From JBDZVM01 sp040255675 (GTDB lineage Bacteria > Actinomycetota > Actinomycetes > Acidothermales > Acidothermaceae), in assembly GCA_040255675.1 (NCBI GenBank), contig JBDZVM010000012.1:1-64000 (forward strand): a stretch of DNA of 64,000 nt, in the 5' to 3' direction. How positions within the stretch are numbered: position 1 is the first letter of the stretch; each line of letters starts with the position of its first letter. Positions 16,960-25,266 of the stretch are shown one piece after another. Below the pieces are notes generated by a model that did not search any database, was not told the DNA's origin, and worked only from the letters and a program-made list of their open reading frames with translations. The position numbers were made by a program, and so were the translations under genes.

Positions 16960-16965
16960 AAAGAC

Positions 16966-17640
16966 TTATCTGGCGCGGCGGGTGAGACCCTCGATATCTT
17001 TGATCACGACGGCGCGCGACTCGATGCGCAGCCAGCCGCGGCCGGCGAAGTCGGCGAGCGCCTTGTTCACCGTCTCGCGCGAGGCGCCGACAAGTTGGGC
17101 GAGCTCCTCTTGTGTGAGGTCGTGCATCACGTGGATGCCTTCGTGCGTGGTCTGCCCGAACCGTTCGGCCAGCTGCAAAATCGCCTTCGCCACCCGGGCC
17201 GGCACATCGGAGAACACCAAGTCGGCGAGCACGTCGTTGGTACGCCGCAACCGCTGGGCCAACGCGCGCAACAGCTCGACCGCGACGTCGGGGCGGTCGG
17301 TGATCCACGGTCGCAGCGCGTCGTGCGCGAGCGACGCCAGCACGGAGTCGGTGACCGCCACGGCCCCCGCGGTGCGCGGCTTGGGGTCGAACAGCGACAA
17401 CTCGCCGAACATCTCGCCCGGGCCCAGTACGGCCTGCAGGTTCTCGCGCCCGTCTGGCGCTGTTCGCGCGAGTTTGATCTTTCCTTCGATGACGGCGTAA
17501 AGCTTGTCGCCTTGGTCGCCCTCGTTGAAGATCACATCGCCGCGGGAAAAGTGCTCATGTCGCATCGCGTTTCGCAAGGCCGCATCGGCGTCTTCGTCGA
17601 GCGCGGCAAAAAGCGGAAGGCCACTCAGTACGTCGTCCAC
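16966..17640 (-). CDS. crp: cAMP receptor protein family regulator
   Basis: 224 aa from GTG 17640, a length equal to M. tuberculosis Crp as I recall it; an in-frame GTG at 17694 would add 18 residues without family support. The cyclic-nucleotide pocket shows GEMFGELSLFD and PRTAGA. The hinge is followed by a helix-turn-helix, LTQEELAQLVGASRETVNKALADFAGRGW. It is a dimeric DNA-binding protein activated by cAMP. It lies 93 bp downstream of the RsiG-like gene on the same strand and probably has its own promoter in that gap (a TTTCAG-17-CATAAC candidate is visible on the minus strand). Confidence 0.95.
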   Translation of the reverse strand: MDDVLSGLPLFAALDEDADAALRNAMRHEHFSRGDVIFNEGDQGDKLYAVIEGKIKLARTAPDGRENLQAVLGPGEMFGELSLFDPKPRTAGAVAVTDSVLASLAHDALRPWITDRPDVAVELLRALAQRLRRTNDVLADLVFSDVPARVAKAILQLAERFGQTTHEGIHVMHDLTQEELAQLVGASRETVNKALADFAGRGWLRIESRAVVIKDIEGLTRRAR

Positions 17641-17733
17641 GAAGGGATTGTCACACCTTTGGTTATGTCGTGTCGCACGAGTGGCTGAAATCACGCCGTC
17701 TCGTTATGTTCCGACCTCCGGCAACGGAGATAA

Positions 17734-18420
17734 TCAGCCGGCTGCCGAGCGAGTTTCGACGATCGATCGTTTGCTCGCTGACGGGCCGCGAGGCAAAGCC
17801 TGCAAGCACAGTGACGGATCTTCGCGGTAACGCGCGATCAGCTCCTCCGTCGCCTTGCCGATTCGCCGGTGAAGTGCCGCCCGGTAGGCGGAAAGTTGAA
17901 TCTCCGCGCCCGCGAGATCACGGGCCAATGCCTCGTTGTGGGACGGGTCGCCGGGCTGGGGTTCGCGGTCCCAAAGCTTGCCCAGATCAGGCAGCGGCGG
18001 AATGTCTTCGATCGGCAAAACCGTGATCAGGGCGCGGCGACTGCTCTGTATCCGTGCCTCGGCAAGCACGTTGCGCAGGTTCTCGACGTCGATCTTTCCG
18101 GCCTCGCCAGCCCGGACGACGTCGAGGCGAGCCTGGATGATCCGCCGCCAGTACGAGACCCGGTTCTCCTCTTCGGCGAGCGTCTGCCGGTAGGCCCGCA
18201 GATCGCCGATGGACAGATGCGCGAAGGCAGGGCTGCGCTCCGGCGTCGGACGAGACGCCGTCCGACCGCGGCTTTCGATGCTGCCCGTGCTCAAATGCGA
18301 CCCCAACCGTCTGCTGTGCCGTTGCGGCATCGGCGTGAAATTCATCCGTTTGCTACTAGAGGTGCGCATCGGCGCGGTTCTCGAGTTGCTTGAGGCACGC
18401 CGGCTCATCGTCACCCGCAC
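17734..18420 (-). CDS. RsiG-like protein with c-di-GMP signature
   Basis: Up to 228 aa; the first 43 residues are Ser/Arg-rich, and a TTG at the Leu43 codon after GGGGT is an equally good start. The region 68-200 predicts two long helices joined by a loop. Helix 1 carries the exact RsiG signature E(x3)S(x2)R(x3)Q(x3)D: Glu85, Ser89, Arg92, Gln96, Asp100. Helix 2 carries a degenerate copy: Glu173, Ser177, Arg180, then His184 and Gly188. The tail ELIARYRED resembles the end of Streptomyces RsiG. RsiG is an anti-sigma factor that uses c-di-GMP to hold the sigma WhiG. No WhiG-like gene is in the window. Divergent from nth, upstream of crp. Confidence 0.8.
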   Translation of the reverse strand: MRVTMSRRASSNSRTAPMRTSSSKRMNFTPMPQRHSRRLGSHLSTGSIESRGRTASRPTPERSPAFAHLSIGDLRAYRQTLAEEENRVSYWRRIIQARLDVVRAGEAGKIDVENLRNVLAEARIQSSRRALITVLPIEDIPPLPDLGKLWDREPQPGDPSHNEALARDLAGAEIQLSAYRAALHRRIGKATEELIARYREDPSLCLQALPRGPSASKRSIVETRSAAG

Positions 18421-18509
18421 GGACGAACGGCCGCACGCTCGAGCCTCGGTGACGTTTGAGCCCGTTATCCCGTCAAACGTCGGCCACGTTCAACGGCTAC
18501 GCTCAAACC

Positions 18510-19235
18510 GTGGCGCGGCGGTCGTTCGAGGATGAAACTCACACGGTTCTGGTGCGGCGTGCCCGCAAGATCAACAAGGTGTTGACCGAGCTCTATCCCG
18601 ACGCGCATTGCGAGCTTGACTTCTCGAACCCGCTTGAGCTTCTTGTCGCCACGATCTTGTCGGCCCAGTGCACCGATAAGCGGGTCAACATGGTCACCCC
18701 GGTGCTGTTCGGCAAGTACAAGACGGCGGCCGACTACGCCGCCGCCGATCGCGCCGAGATCGAGCAGATCATTGCCTCGACCGGGTTCTTCCGCGCCAAG
18801 ACGAACTCGATCATGGGTATGTCGCAGGCGCTGTGCGATCGACACGGTGGCGAGGTGCCCGGCAACCTCGACGATCTCGTCAAGCTCCCCGGCGTCGGCC
18901 GCAAGACCGCGAACGTGGTGCTCGGCAACGCGTTCGACGTCCCGGGCCTCACCGTCGACACGCACATGCTGCGCCTCAGCAAGCGATTTTGGTGGACGAC
19001 GTCTGACGACCCGGTCAAGGTCGAACAAGACATCGCCGCGCTGATCCCGCGCAAAGAATGGACGTTGCTTTCGCATCGGGTGATTTGGCACGGCCGGCGC
19101 GTCTGCCACGCGCGAAAGCCGGCGTGCGGGGCGTGCGCCCTCGCGCCGCTGTGCCCGTCGTTCGGGATCGGGCCCACCGACGAAGCGACCGCCCGGAGGC
19201 TCGTCAAGACCGGCCCGATCGAAGCACTGGCCTGA
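18510..19235 (+). CDS. nth: endonuclease III
   Basis: 241 aa from GTG 18510 (an in-frame TTG at 18456 is less likely). The helix-hairpin-helix LPGVGRKTANVVLG contains the catalytic Lys, with the catalytic Asp in TVDTHMLRLS. The C-terminal [4Fe-4S] loop is C-x6-C-x2-C-x5-C (CHARKPACGACALAPLC). It removes oxidised pyrimidines and nicks abasic sites in base excision repair. There is no clear ribosome site before the GTG, so leaderless translation is possible. It is followed after 10 bp by the thioredoxin-like gene. Confidence 0.96.
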   Translation: MARRSFEDETHTVLVRRARKINKVLTELYPDAHCELDFSNPLELLVATILSAQCTDKRVNMVTPVLFGKYKTAADYAAADRAEIEQIIASTGFFRAKTNSIMGMSQALCDRHGGEVPGNLDDLVKLPGVGRKTANVVLGNAFDVPGLTVDTHMLRLSKRFWWTTSDDPVKVEQDIAALIPRKEWTLLSHRVIWHGRRVCHARKPACGACALAPLCPSFGIGPTDEATARRLVKTGPIEALA

Positions 19236-19245
19236 CCCGAGTGCC

Positions 19246-19860
19246 GTGAGCCCGAAGAACAAACGGTCGTGGATCGCCGTCGCGGTTGTCATCGCGCTGG
19301 TCGCTCTCGCCCTCGTGGTGAATCGGCTGACCACCGAAAAACACGCCGCGAGCGGGTCGCCGAATCGCGCCGAACTCGTGGCCGCGGCGAACCTTCCCGA
19401 CTGCCCCACCACGACCGGATCAGCCGGTGTCGACGGCGGCTTGCCCGAGTTGACGCTGCCGTGTTTGGGCAACGGCCCGAAGGTCGACTTGGCCAAGCTG
19501 CGCGGGCCGGCCGTGCTCAACATCTGGGCCGGCACCTGCCCGCCGTGTCGGGCCGAAGCGCCGCAACTGGCCAAATTCGCCGCCGCGACGTCCGGGAAAG
19601 TGACCGTGCTCGGCGTGGTCGACGGCGCATACGTCGGCGAGACCTGGGACGACGCCCTCGACGCCTCGCGCGGGCTCGGGCTCGGCTACCCGTCGGTGTT
19701 CGACGCGAAGGGCGAGCTCGTGCGGCTGGTGCGGTCGGGCGGCATCCCGGTGACGCTGTTCGTCGACCGTGACGGCAAGGTCGCCTACACCAAGATCGGT
19801 GAACTCGGCGATGGCGAACTCGCCACGCTCGCCAAGCAGCATCTCGGAGTCTCGTCATGA
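19246..19860 (+). CDS. membrane-anchored thioredoxin-like protein (Rv3673c-like)
   Basis: 204 aa, GTG start. An N-terminal membrane anchor (about 9-27) precedes a TlpA/ResA-type thioredoxin domain. The active site is CPPC in WAGTCPPCRAEAP (about residues 97-100), and the cis-Pro is in SGGIPVTLFVD. A second Cys pair (DCPTTTG, LPCLG) in the linker may form a disulfide. It likely reduces or isomerises disulfides of exported proteins at the outer face of the membrane. Operon with nth and the following Nudix gene and marP. Confidence 0.9.
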   Translation: MSPKNKRSWIAVAVVIALVALALVVNRLTTEKHAASGSPNRAELVAAANLPDCPTTTGSAGVDGGLPELTLPCLGNGPKVDLAKLRGPAVLNIWAGTCPPCRAEAPQLAKFAAATSGKVTVLGVVDGAYVGETWDDALDASRGLGLGYPSVFDAKGELVRLVRSGGIPVTLFVDRDGKVAYTKIGELGDGELATLAKQHLGVSS

Positions 19861-19873
19861 CCGGGGGTACGTC

Positions 19874-20518
19874 GTGAGCCCGGACGACGTCCCCTCGTGG
19901 CTGCGGCAACTGGTCGACGCCGCGCCAAGCTTCGACGTTCGCGCCCTCAACCGCGTCGAACCGCCGGCGACCGGAGGCAAAGCCAGCGCGGTGCTTGTGC
20001 TTTTCGGCGAAGGCCCGCAAGGCCCCGACGTGCTGCTCATCGAGCGAAGCCACGACGTGCGCGACCACCACGCCGGCCAGATCGCGTTTCCCGGTGGCGC
20101 GGTCGAGCCGGACGACGAAACCCCTATTGCCACCGCGATTCGCGAAGCTACCGAAGAGACCGGCCTTGAACCGTCCGGGGTCGACGTCCTTGCCTCGTTG
20201 CCGACGCTGTGGCTGGCGTTTTCGGGGTTTCTCGTCGTCCCGGTTCTCGGCTGGTGGCGCGAGCCTTGCGCGGTGGGAGTGGTCGACCCGCGCGAGGTGG
20301 CCGCCGTCGCGCGAGTGCCGATCGCCAAACTGGCCGATCCGGCGAACCGGTTCACGTTGCGCCATCGCGGCGGGCGAACCGGGCCCGCGTTCGACGTCGA
20401 CGGCATGTTGGTCTGGGGCTTCACCGGCGGGCTGCTCGACCGCCTGCTCGATGTCGCCGGATGGGCTCGGCCTTGGCGCCGCGACGACGTGCGCGACCAC
20501 CCGCCCGGGCGGTCCTGA
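19874..20518 (+). CDS. Nudix hydrolase, CoA-pyrophosphatase-like (Rv3672c-like)
   Basis: 214 aa from GTG 19874 with GGGGG six bases upstream. Canonical Nudix box GGAVEPDDE-x7-REATEETGL lies at about residues 74-96. The upstream LLIERSHDVRDHHAGQIAFPGG matches the NuCoA (UPF0035) subgroup that cleaves coenzyme A pyrophosphate bonds. It sits 13 bp after the thioredoxin-like gene and 58 bp before marP, the mycobacterial order. Confidence 0.9.
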   Translation: MSPDDVPSWLRQLVDAAPSFDVRALNRVEPPATGGKASAVLVLFGEGPQGPDVLLIERSHDVRDHHAGQIAFPGGAVEPDDETPIATAIREATEETGLEPSGVDVLASLPTLWLAFSGFLVVPVLGWWREPCAVGVVDPREVAAVARVPIAKLADPANRFTLRHRGGRTGPAFDVDGMLVWGFTGGLLDRLLDVAGWARPWRRDDVRDHPPGRS

Positions 20519-20576
20519 CACGGCGCGTTCTCGCGTCGGGCGCATATGTTGATCGATGTCCGGTTAGGTTGACTTC

Positions 20577-21764
20577 GTGCATGGTGACTGGCTCGATATC
20601 GCGCTCATCGTGCTGGTCATCGTGGCGGCGGTGTCCGGCTACCGCCAAGGTTTCCTGATCGGTGCGCTGTCGCTCGTCGGGTTGCTCGGCGGCGGTGTGA
20701 TCGGCGCCGTGATCGCACCCTGGGTGGCGCGTCATTTCGCCGGAAGCGGTCAGGCGATTGCCGGCGTCGTGGTCGTCTTCGTGGCGGCCACGGCGGGCCG
20801 GGCGCTGGCCGGGGCGGCCGGTGCGGTCTTGCGCCGGCATGTGCATTGGCAACCCGCTCGCGTGGTCGACGCGGTGGGCGGCGCCATCGTGTCGGGCATC
20901 GCGGTCTTGCTGATCGCGTGGTTCATCGGCAGTTCGCTCGTGCGCTCGCCGTTCACCGGGGTGGCGCGTTCGGTGAACAACTCGGCTGTCCTCACCGGAG
21001 TCGACCACGCGGTGCCGAGCCAGGTGCAGGCGTGGTTCGCCGACTTTCGCCAAGTCGTCGCGAGCGGGGGTTTTCCGGAGGTGTTCGGCGCGCTCGGGGC
21101 CGAACGCATCATCCCGGTGTCGCCGCCCGATCCGGCCGCGGTGCGCGACCCGCAGGTAGTTGCCGCGGCTGACAGCATCGTGAAAATTACGGGCGTCGCG
21201 CGGTCGTGTTCACGTCAGATCGAAGGCAGCGGCTTCGTCTTCGCGCCCGGCCGGGTGATGACCAACGCCCACGTGGTGGCCGGGGTCAAGCAGCCCATTG
21301 TCCGGGTCGGCGGCGACGGGCCGAAACTGCGCGCGACCGTCGTCTACTACGACCCCCACGTCGACGTCGCGGTGCTTGCCGTCGAGGGGCTTTCGGCCAA
21401 GCCGCTCCCGTTCGACACCGACACAGCGGGGCCCGGCACCTCGGAAGTCATCGCCGGGTTCCCCGAGAACGGGCCGTATTCGGTTTCGGCGGTTCGGGTC
21501 CGAGGCCAAGAGAAAGCTCGCGGCTCAGACATTTACGAAGACGCCCAAGTGACCCGTGAGATTTACGCGCTGCGTGGTGTGGTCGAGCCCGGGAACTCGG
21601 GTGGGCCGTTGCTCGATCTCGACGGTCATGTCGACGGCGTGGTTTTCGGCAAAGCGGTCGACGACATCGAGACCGGCTACGCGTTGACGGCGTCGCAGGT
21701 GGCGACAGCCGCGAAAGTCGGCGCCACCGCCACCCACGCCGTTTCGACCCAAAGCTGCGACTAG
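20577..21764 (+). CDS. marP: membrane serine protease MarP
   Basis: 395 aa, GTG start. Four N-terminal membrane helices of the CvpA type (about 7-120) are followed by a chymotrypsin-like protease domain. The triad is His232 (TNAHVV), Asp263 (HVDVAVL) and Ser341 (PGNSGGP). Cys211 and Cys394 are placed to form the disulfide known from the mycobacterial enzyme. MarP keeps the cytoplasm neutral in acid by cleaving cell-wall hydrolases such as RipA. Last gene of the nth-marP run. Confidence 0.95.
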   Translation: MHGDWLDIALIVLVIVAAVSGYRQGFLIGALSLVGLLGGGVIGAVIAPWVARHFAGSGQAIAGVVVVFVAATAGRALAGAAGAVLRRHVHWQPARVVDAVGGAIVSGIAVLLIAWFIGSSLVRSPFTGVARSVNNSAVLTGVDHAVPSQVQAWFADFRQVVASGGFPEVFGALGAERIIPVSPPDPAAVRDPQVVAAADSIVKITGVARSCSRQIEGSGFVFAPGRVMTNAHVVAGVKQPIVRVGGDGPKLRATVVYYDPHVDVAVLAVEGLSAKPLPFDTDTAGPGTSEVIAGFPENGPYSVSAVRVRGQEKARGSDIYEDAQVTREIYALRGVVEPGNSGGPLLDLDGHVDGVVFGKAVDDIETGYALTASQVATAAKVGATATHAVSTQSCD

Positions 21765-21807
21765 GGGTCGCTTATTTCACGCCGCGAACGCCAACCTCAG
21801 ACCATTA

Positions 21808-22287
21808 CTACGTGTCTGAATTGTGGGTTCGAGGTCTGAGGCGGAGTGGGGCCGGCAGCAATTCGTCGTCCAGGCCTTCGAGGTTTTTCGACGTGACGGT
21901 GAGAATTTCTTCGATGTCGAGACCGTGCGAATCGCCGCGGTATCGCGCGACCCGGTCGCGGCCGCGTTCGAGGAGCGCTCGCGCCCCGGTCACGTTGCCG
22001 CGCAGGGCGTGAGTGAGACCGACCGCGATCTGCGCCAGACCTTGCCACAAGTCGCGTTCGCTTTCGGGCCGCGTCTTCCACAAAGCTTCGAGCACCTCGT
22101 GCGCGTGAAATGGCAAGCCGTCGTCGAGATAGCGCTCCGCCAGGTCGACGGCGGCGTCCATCGGCATCGCGAGGTTGTCGGGCACTCGTTCGACACCGGA
22201 CGACGAACCTCGCGGCAGCGGGCGTCCGAGCGCGTCGCGAGGGCGGGCGTTGCGCGGACGCCCGGCATCATCACGGTCGCGGGTCAC
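21808..22287 (-). CDS. DUF309 family protein
   Basis: 159 aa from GTG 22287; the frame continues open far upstream through ephE on the same strand, but the conserved N-terminus GRPRNARPRDALGRPLPRG fixes the start near here. The DUF309 helical motif HAHEVLEALWKTRPESERDLWQ is followed by GLAQIAVGLTHALRGN. A TTG at 22314 overlapping the ephE stop is an alternative start. Probably co-transcribed with ephE. Cytoplasmic helical protein, function unknown. Confidence 0.85.
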   Translation of the reverse strand: MTRDRDDAGRPRNARPRDALGRPLPRGSSSGVERVPDNLAMPMDAAVDLAERYLDDGLPFHAHEVLEALWKTRPESERDLWQGLAQIAVGLTHALRGNVTGARALLERGRDRVARYRGDSHGLDIEEILTVTSKNLEGLDDELLPAPLRLRPRTHNSDT

Positions 22288-22310
22288 GGGTCTCGGGTCA
22301 CGGTCTCGGG

Positions 22311-23276
22311 TCAACTGCTTCGGTCGAGGTCGTCGAGCCAGTGCACGATTTCGGCGTTGACCTCTTTCGGTGCTTCCTCGGCGAGGAAATGTCCGGCGCC
22401 TTCGATCATGCGCCAGGTGTACGGGCCGCCGACGTAGCGACCCGAGCCGGCTGCGGTTCTCGGCAAGATGCAGGAGTCGAGGTCGCCGTGCAACTGCAAC
22501 GTCGGGACGACGACCGGCTCGCGCATCGCCTTGGTGAACCGCAGGCCGTCGGGCCGAAGCTGCGAGCGCAGCAGCCAGCGAAAGTACTCCAGCGACGAGT
22601 GCGCCACGTGCGGGATCAGCATGTGGTCTCGGTACCGCCGCTCGCTTTCGGCGTCCGGCCAACCGGGGCCCGACCAGGCGTGCAACATGCGCGCCACTTG
22701 GGCGGCGTCGGCGGCGACGAGCTGGCGCTCGGGTCGCCACGGTCGCTGGAAGCCGAGCAGATGAGCGCTGGCCTGAAGCTGGCCGCGCGGCTCGGTGAGC
22801 AAGGCGTTTCGAAAGCGCAGCGGGTGCGGCGCCGCGAGGGTGGCCACCGCTCGCACGGTCGGCTGGTGCAGTACCGCGGTTGCCCACGCCGCGAGGCCGC
22901 CCAGGTCGTGACCGATGACCACAGCGTGGCGCGCCCCGAGGGCGCGAATCATGCCGGCGACGTCGGAAGCGAGGGTGATCGCGTCGTAGCCGCGCGGAGG
23001 CTTGTCGGTGCCGCCGCAGCCCCGCAGGTCGGGTGCGACGGCTCGGTAGCCGGCGTGCGCGAGCGCCTCCATCTGGTGCCGCATCGCCCACCAAAACTGC
23101 GGAAAGCCGTGAAGCAGGACGACGAGCGGGCCATCGCCCATCTCGGCGGCGTGAAAGCGCATGCCGTTCGCGACGATCTCGCGATGAGCCCAAGGTCCGT
23201 CGACTAGCACGGCGTCGGGGCCAACCATGCAATCAAGGTTCTCATAGTTGATCGGGGCCGGCTCCCCGCTCACCAT
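22311..23276 (-). CDS. ephE: epoxide hydrolase-like alpha/beta hydrolase (EphE-like)
   Basis: About 321 aa if begun at ATG 23276; ATG 23228 is also possible and would avoid the hairpin element that covers the first start. Oxyanion motif HGFPQFWW, nucleophile Asp in GHDLGG, acid in HGDLDSC, and base His in GAGHFLAEEAP define the epoxide hydrolase/dehalogenase group. VDGPWAHREIVANGMRFH and LRGCGGTDKPPRGYD match mycobacterial EphE, which also follows marP. Likely soluble; substrate unknown. Confidence 0.88.
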   Translation of the reverse strand: MVSGEPAPINYENLDCMVGPDAVLVDGPWAHREIVANGMRFHAAEMGDGPLVVLLHGFPQFWWAMRHQMEALAHAGYRAVAPDLRGCGGTDKPPRGYDAITLASDVAGMIRALGARHAVVIGHDLGGLAAWATAVLHQPTVRAVATLAAPHPLRFRNALLTEPRGQLQASAHLLGFQRPWRPERQLVAADAAQVARMLHAWSGPGWPDAESERRYRDHMLIPHVAHSSLEYFRWLLRSQLRPDGLRFTKAMREPVVVPTLQLHGDLDSCILPRTAAGSGRYVGGPYTWRMIEGAGHFLAEEAPKEVNAEIVHWLDDLDRSS

Positions 23277-23321
23277 GATCACGTAACAAAAATGCCCCGC
23301 GTCACAAATGTTTCGTGATCA
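23276..23321. repeat. GATCACG-type hairpin element
   Basis: TGATCACG (23276-23283) and CGTGATCA (23314-23321) are complementary ends of an imperfect hairpin between the holin-like gene stop and ephE. It looks like a diverged member of the GATCGCGA hairpin family seen at 16908, 46512 and 54081. Confidence 0.6.
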
Positions 23322-23324
23322 CGC

Positions 23325-23804
23325 TTAGTCGATGGGCGGAATCGGGTTTGGCTTGCGAGCGAGCGCTTGAATGTCGGCCTTCATCGACTCGACCGCGCGC
23401 TTTTGCACCTTCACCTTGCGCAAGGCGAACGCCCCGGCCCCCGCGGCGATGAGCGCGAGCACTGCCCAGGCACCGCCGATCACGAAAAACGACCAGCCCA
23501 GGCTGAGGCCGAGCGCGTGGATGCCCAAGGCGGCGGCCACCGACAGAATGATGAGCGCGAGCGGCAGCAGGATGAGAGCGACGACGAGTCCGGCAACGCC
23601 GGCGCCCGCCTTGATAGCGCCGATCTTGACTTCGGTCTTCGCGAGCTCGATCTCTTGATGGATCAACAGCGCCAGGTCGCGGCTCAGCGTCGCGAATAGC
23701 TCGCCCAGTGAACGTTCGCGCAACGGCGTTGTCGGCAGCACGCGCTCGGTACGTTGATTGGTGGCGATGCTTTCTCTAGTGGCAGCGCGTTCTTTGATGA
23801 CCAT
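23325..23804 (-). CDS. holin-superfamily III membrane protein (Rv3669-like)
   Basis: 159 aa. The amphipathic helix LGELFATLSRDLALLIHQEIELAKTE is the hallmark of the actinobacterial Holin-X family (Phage_holin_3_6), followed by two membrane helices at about 66-95 and 104-126 and a basic C-terminal tail. Despite the name, these conserved chromosomal proteins are not phage-derived; function unknown. The N-terminal 25 residues are variable. Its upstream region holds a tandem-repeat array. Confidence 0.88.
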   Translation of the reverse strand: MVIKERAATRESIATNQRTERVLPTTPLRERSLGELFATLSRDLALLIHQEIELAKTEVKIGAIKAGAGVAGLVVALILLPLALIILSVAAALGIHALGLSLGWSFFVIGGAWAVLALIAAGAGAFALRKVKVQKRAVESMKADIQALARKPNPIPPID

Positions 23805-23834
23805 CGGAACCTGCCTCGTCGTTTCTCGTGGAAC

Positions 23835-23937
23835 GTTCGCTCGGGTGCTGTTCGATCCTGGGTGCTGTTCGATCCTGGGTGCTGTTCGATCCTCGGGCGC
23901 AGTTCGATCTTCGGGTACTGTTCGATCATCGTGCCGT
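23835..23937. repeat. six imperfect 15-18-bp direct repeats
   Basis: Units beginning GTTCGATC or GTTCGCTC start at 23835, 23850, 23867, 23884, 23902 and 23920; the best two are identical 17-mers, GTTCGATCCTGGGTGCT. The array fills the 310-bp gap between the divergent holin-like gene and ctaG. It could be a multi-site binding region or a replication-slippage product. Confidence 0.8.
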
Positions 23938-24114
23938 ACTCACGCCAGGGCTGCCAGGGTCGTGCCCATTTCCACGACGCGTGATGCGCATCGACCTCGG
24001 TGCTCGCCGCCCACGCATGTCGCATAGCCTGGAGCGCGGAAAGCCCTCGGCCGGTTGCGTACCTTCGGCTGCGTACCCCGCCGGCCGAGAACGCGATCGG
24101 CGCGGAGGACACAC

Positions 24115-25266
24115 ATGGTTGCGGCGAATGTCGCGCATGATCTCCTCGCGCACGGCTTTCTCGCGCACGGTGACGCTGATTCCGCCGTCCCGCCCTTGAA
24201 TGCCGGCACCACGTTCACCCGATGGGAATTTGTGCCATCCATCACAGCGGCCGTCGTCGTCGCGGCGCTGCTCTATCTCGCGGGCGTGTGGCGGGTGCGC
24301 CGAGATCACCCGGCTCGGCCGTGGCCACTTCTGCCGACTCTTTCTTTCCTGGCTGGGCTTGTGGTCATCGTCGTGGCGACCCAGAGCAGCATCGGGGCCT
24401 ACGACGACGTCCTGTTCTCGATGCACATGTGGCAGCACCTGCTGCTGCTCATGGTCGCGCCGCCGCTGCTGGTGTGCGGGCAACCGGTCACGCTGCTGCT
24501 GCACGCGAGCTCAAACCCGCTGCACTCATGGGTGAAACGCATTGTGCGTTCTCGCCCGATCTCGTTCCTGACACATCCGATAACTGGCATCGCGCTTTAC
24601 GCTGCTGTGGTCGTCGGCACGCACCTCACCAGCTTCATGAACGTGGTCTTGACTGATCCGTGGGTGCACGACGCCGAACACGTGATCTACCTCGTTGCCG
24701 GATATCTGTATTTCTTGCCGCTCGTCGGTCGTGAGCCGATTCGGTGGCGGCTTTCGTATCCGGCTCGGTTGTTCTTCTTGTTCCTCGTCATGCCGGTCGA
24801 CACGTTTACCGGCGTGGTGTTGATCCAGACCAACCACGTGCTTTTCCCCGCGTACGAGGGTCGCCGCGACTGGGGCCCGAGCGTGCTCTCCGACGTGCAC
24901 GGCGGCGGCGCGGTGATGTGGATCGCCGGCGACGGCATCATGGTTTTGATCATTGTCGCGATGTTCGTCTACATCGTGCGTCATCGCGAGCAGATCGACG
25001 CGGGCCGCTGGCTCGAGGGGATTCGCGCTCGACGGCTGCACGAACTTGGCGGCATTTCCGAGACCGGGGGCATCTCCGGGTCTCCAGGGTTTGCGGCGAC
25101 TGCCGGTGTTGCCGAGCGGGCCGGTGTCGCGGAGCCTCTCGGTGTCGGTCGGCCCGGGGTCGCGGCGAGCTACGCCACCGACGACGACGATCGCGAGCTC
25201 GACGCCTACAACGCCTATCTCGCGAAGTTGAACAGCGGCAACCATGGATCGGGCGAAGCATCATGA
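24115..25266 (+). CDS. CtaG-family cytochrome c oxidase assembly protein
   Basis: 383 aa from ATG 24115 with GGAGGA five bases upstream. Seven or so membrane helices are visible, with the caa3_CtaG landmarks MHMWQHLLLLMVAPPLLV, THLTSF, VHDAEHVIYLVAGYLYFLPL, and the metal-ligand-like His in DVHGGGAVMW. It probably delivers copper to the CuB centre of the haem-copper oxidase. The cytoplasmic tail from about 320 is a low-complexity Gly/Ala/Val stretch. The stop overlaps the next start as ATGA with the Sco-like gene, another copper assembly factor. Confidence 0.9.
   Translation: MVAANVAHDLLAHGFLAHGDADSAVPPLNAGTTFTRWEFVPSITAAVVVAALLYLAGVWRVRRDHPARPWPLLPTLSFLAGLVVIVVATQSSIGAYDDVLFSMHMWQHLLLLMVAPPLLVCGQPVTLLLHASSNPLHSWVKRIVRSRPISFLTHPITGIALYAAVVVGTHLTSFMNVVLTDPWVHDAEHVIYLVAGYLYFLPLVGREPIRWRLSYPARLFFLFLVMPVDTFTGVVLIQTNHVLFPAYEGRRDWGPSVLSDVHGGGAVMWIAGDGIMVLIIVAMFVYIVRHREQIDAGRWLEGIRARRLHELGGISETGGISGSPGFAATAGVAERAGVAEPLGVGRPGVAASYATDDDDRELDAYNAYLAKLNSGNHGSGEAS

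Noticed and set aside
22288..23232. Upstream extension of the DUF309 frame across ephE
   Set aside because: The extension is Arg/Pro-rich and lies in a different frame of the same strand as the clear epoxide hydrolase; DUF309 homologues start near GRPRNARPRDALG.
23325..23804. Prophage remnant suggested by the holin-like protein
   Set aside because: The Holin-X family is a conserved chromosomal actinobacterial protein and no other phage gene is nearby.
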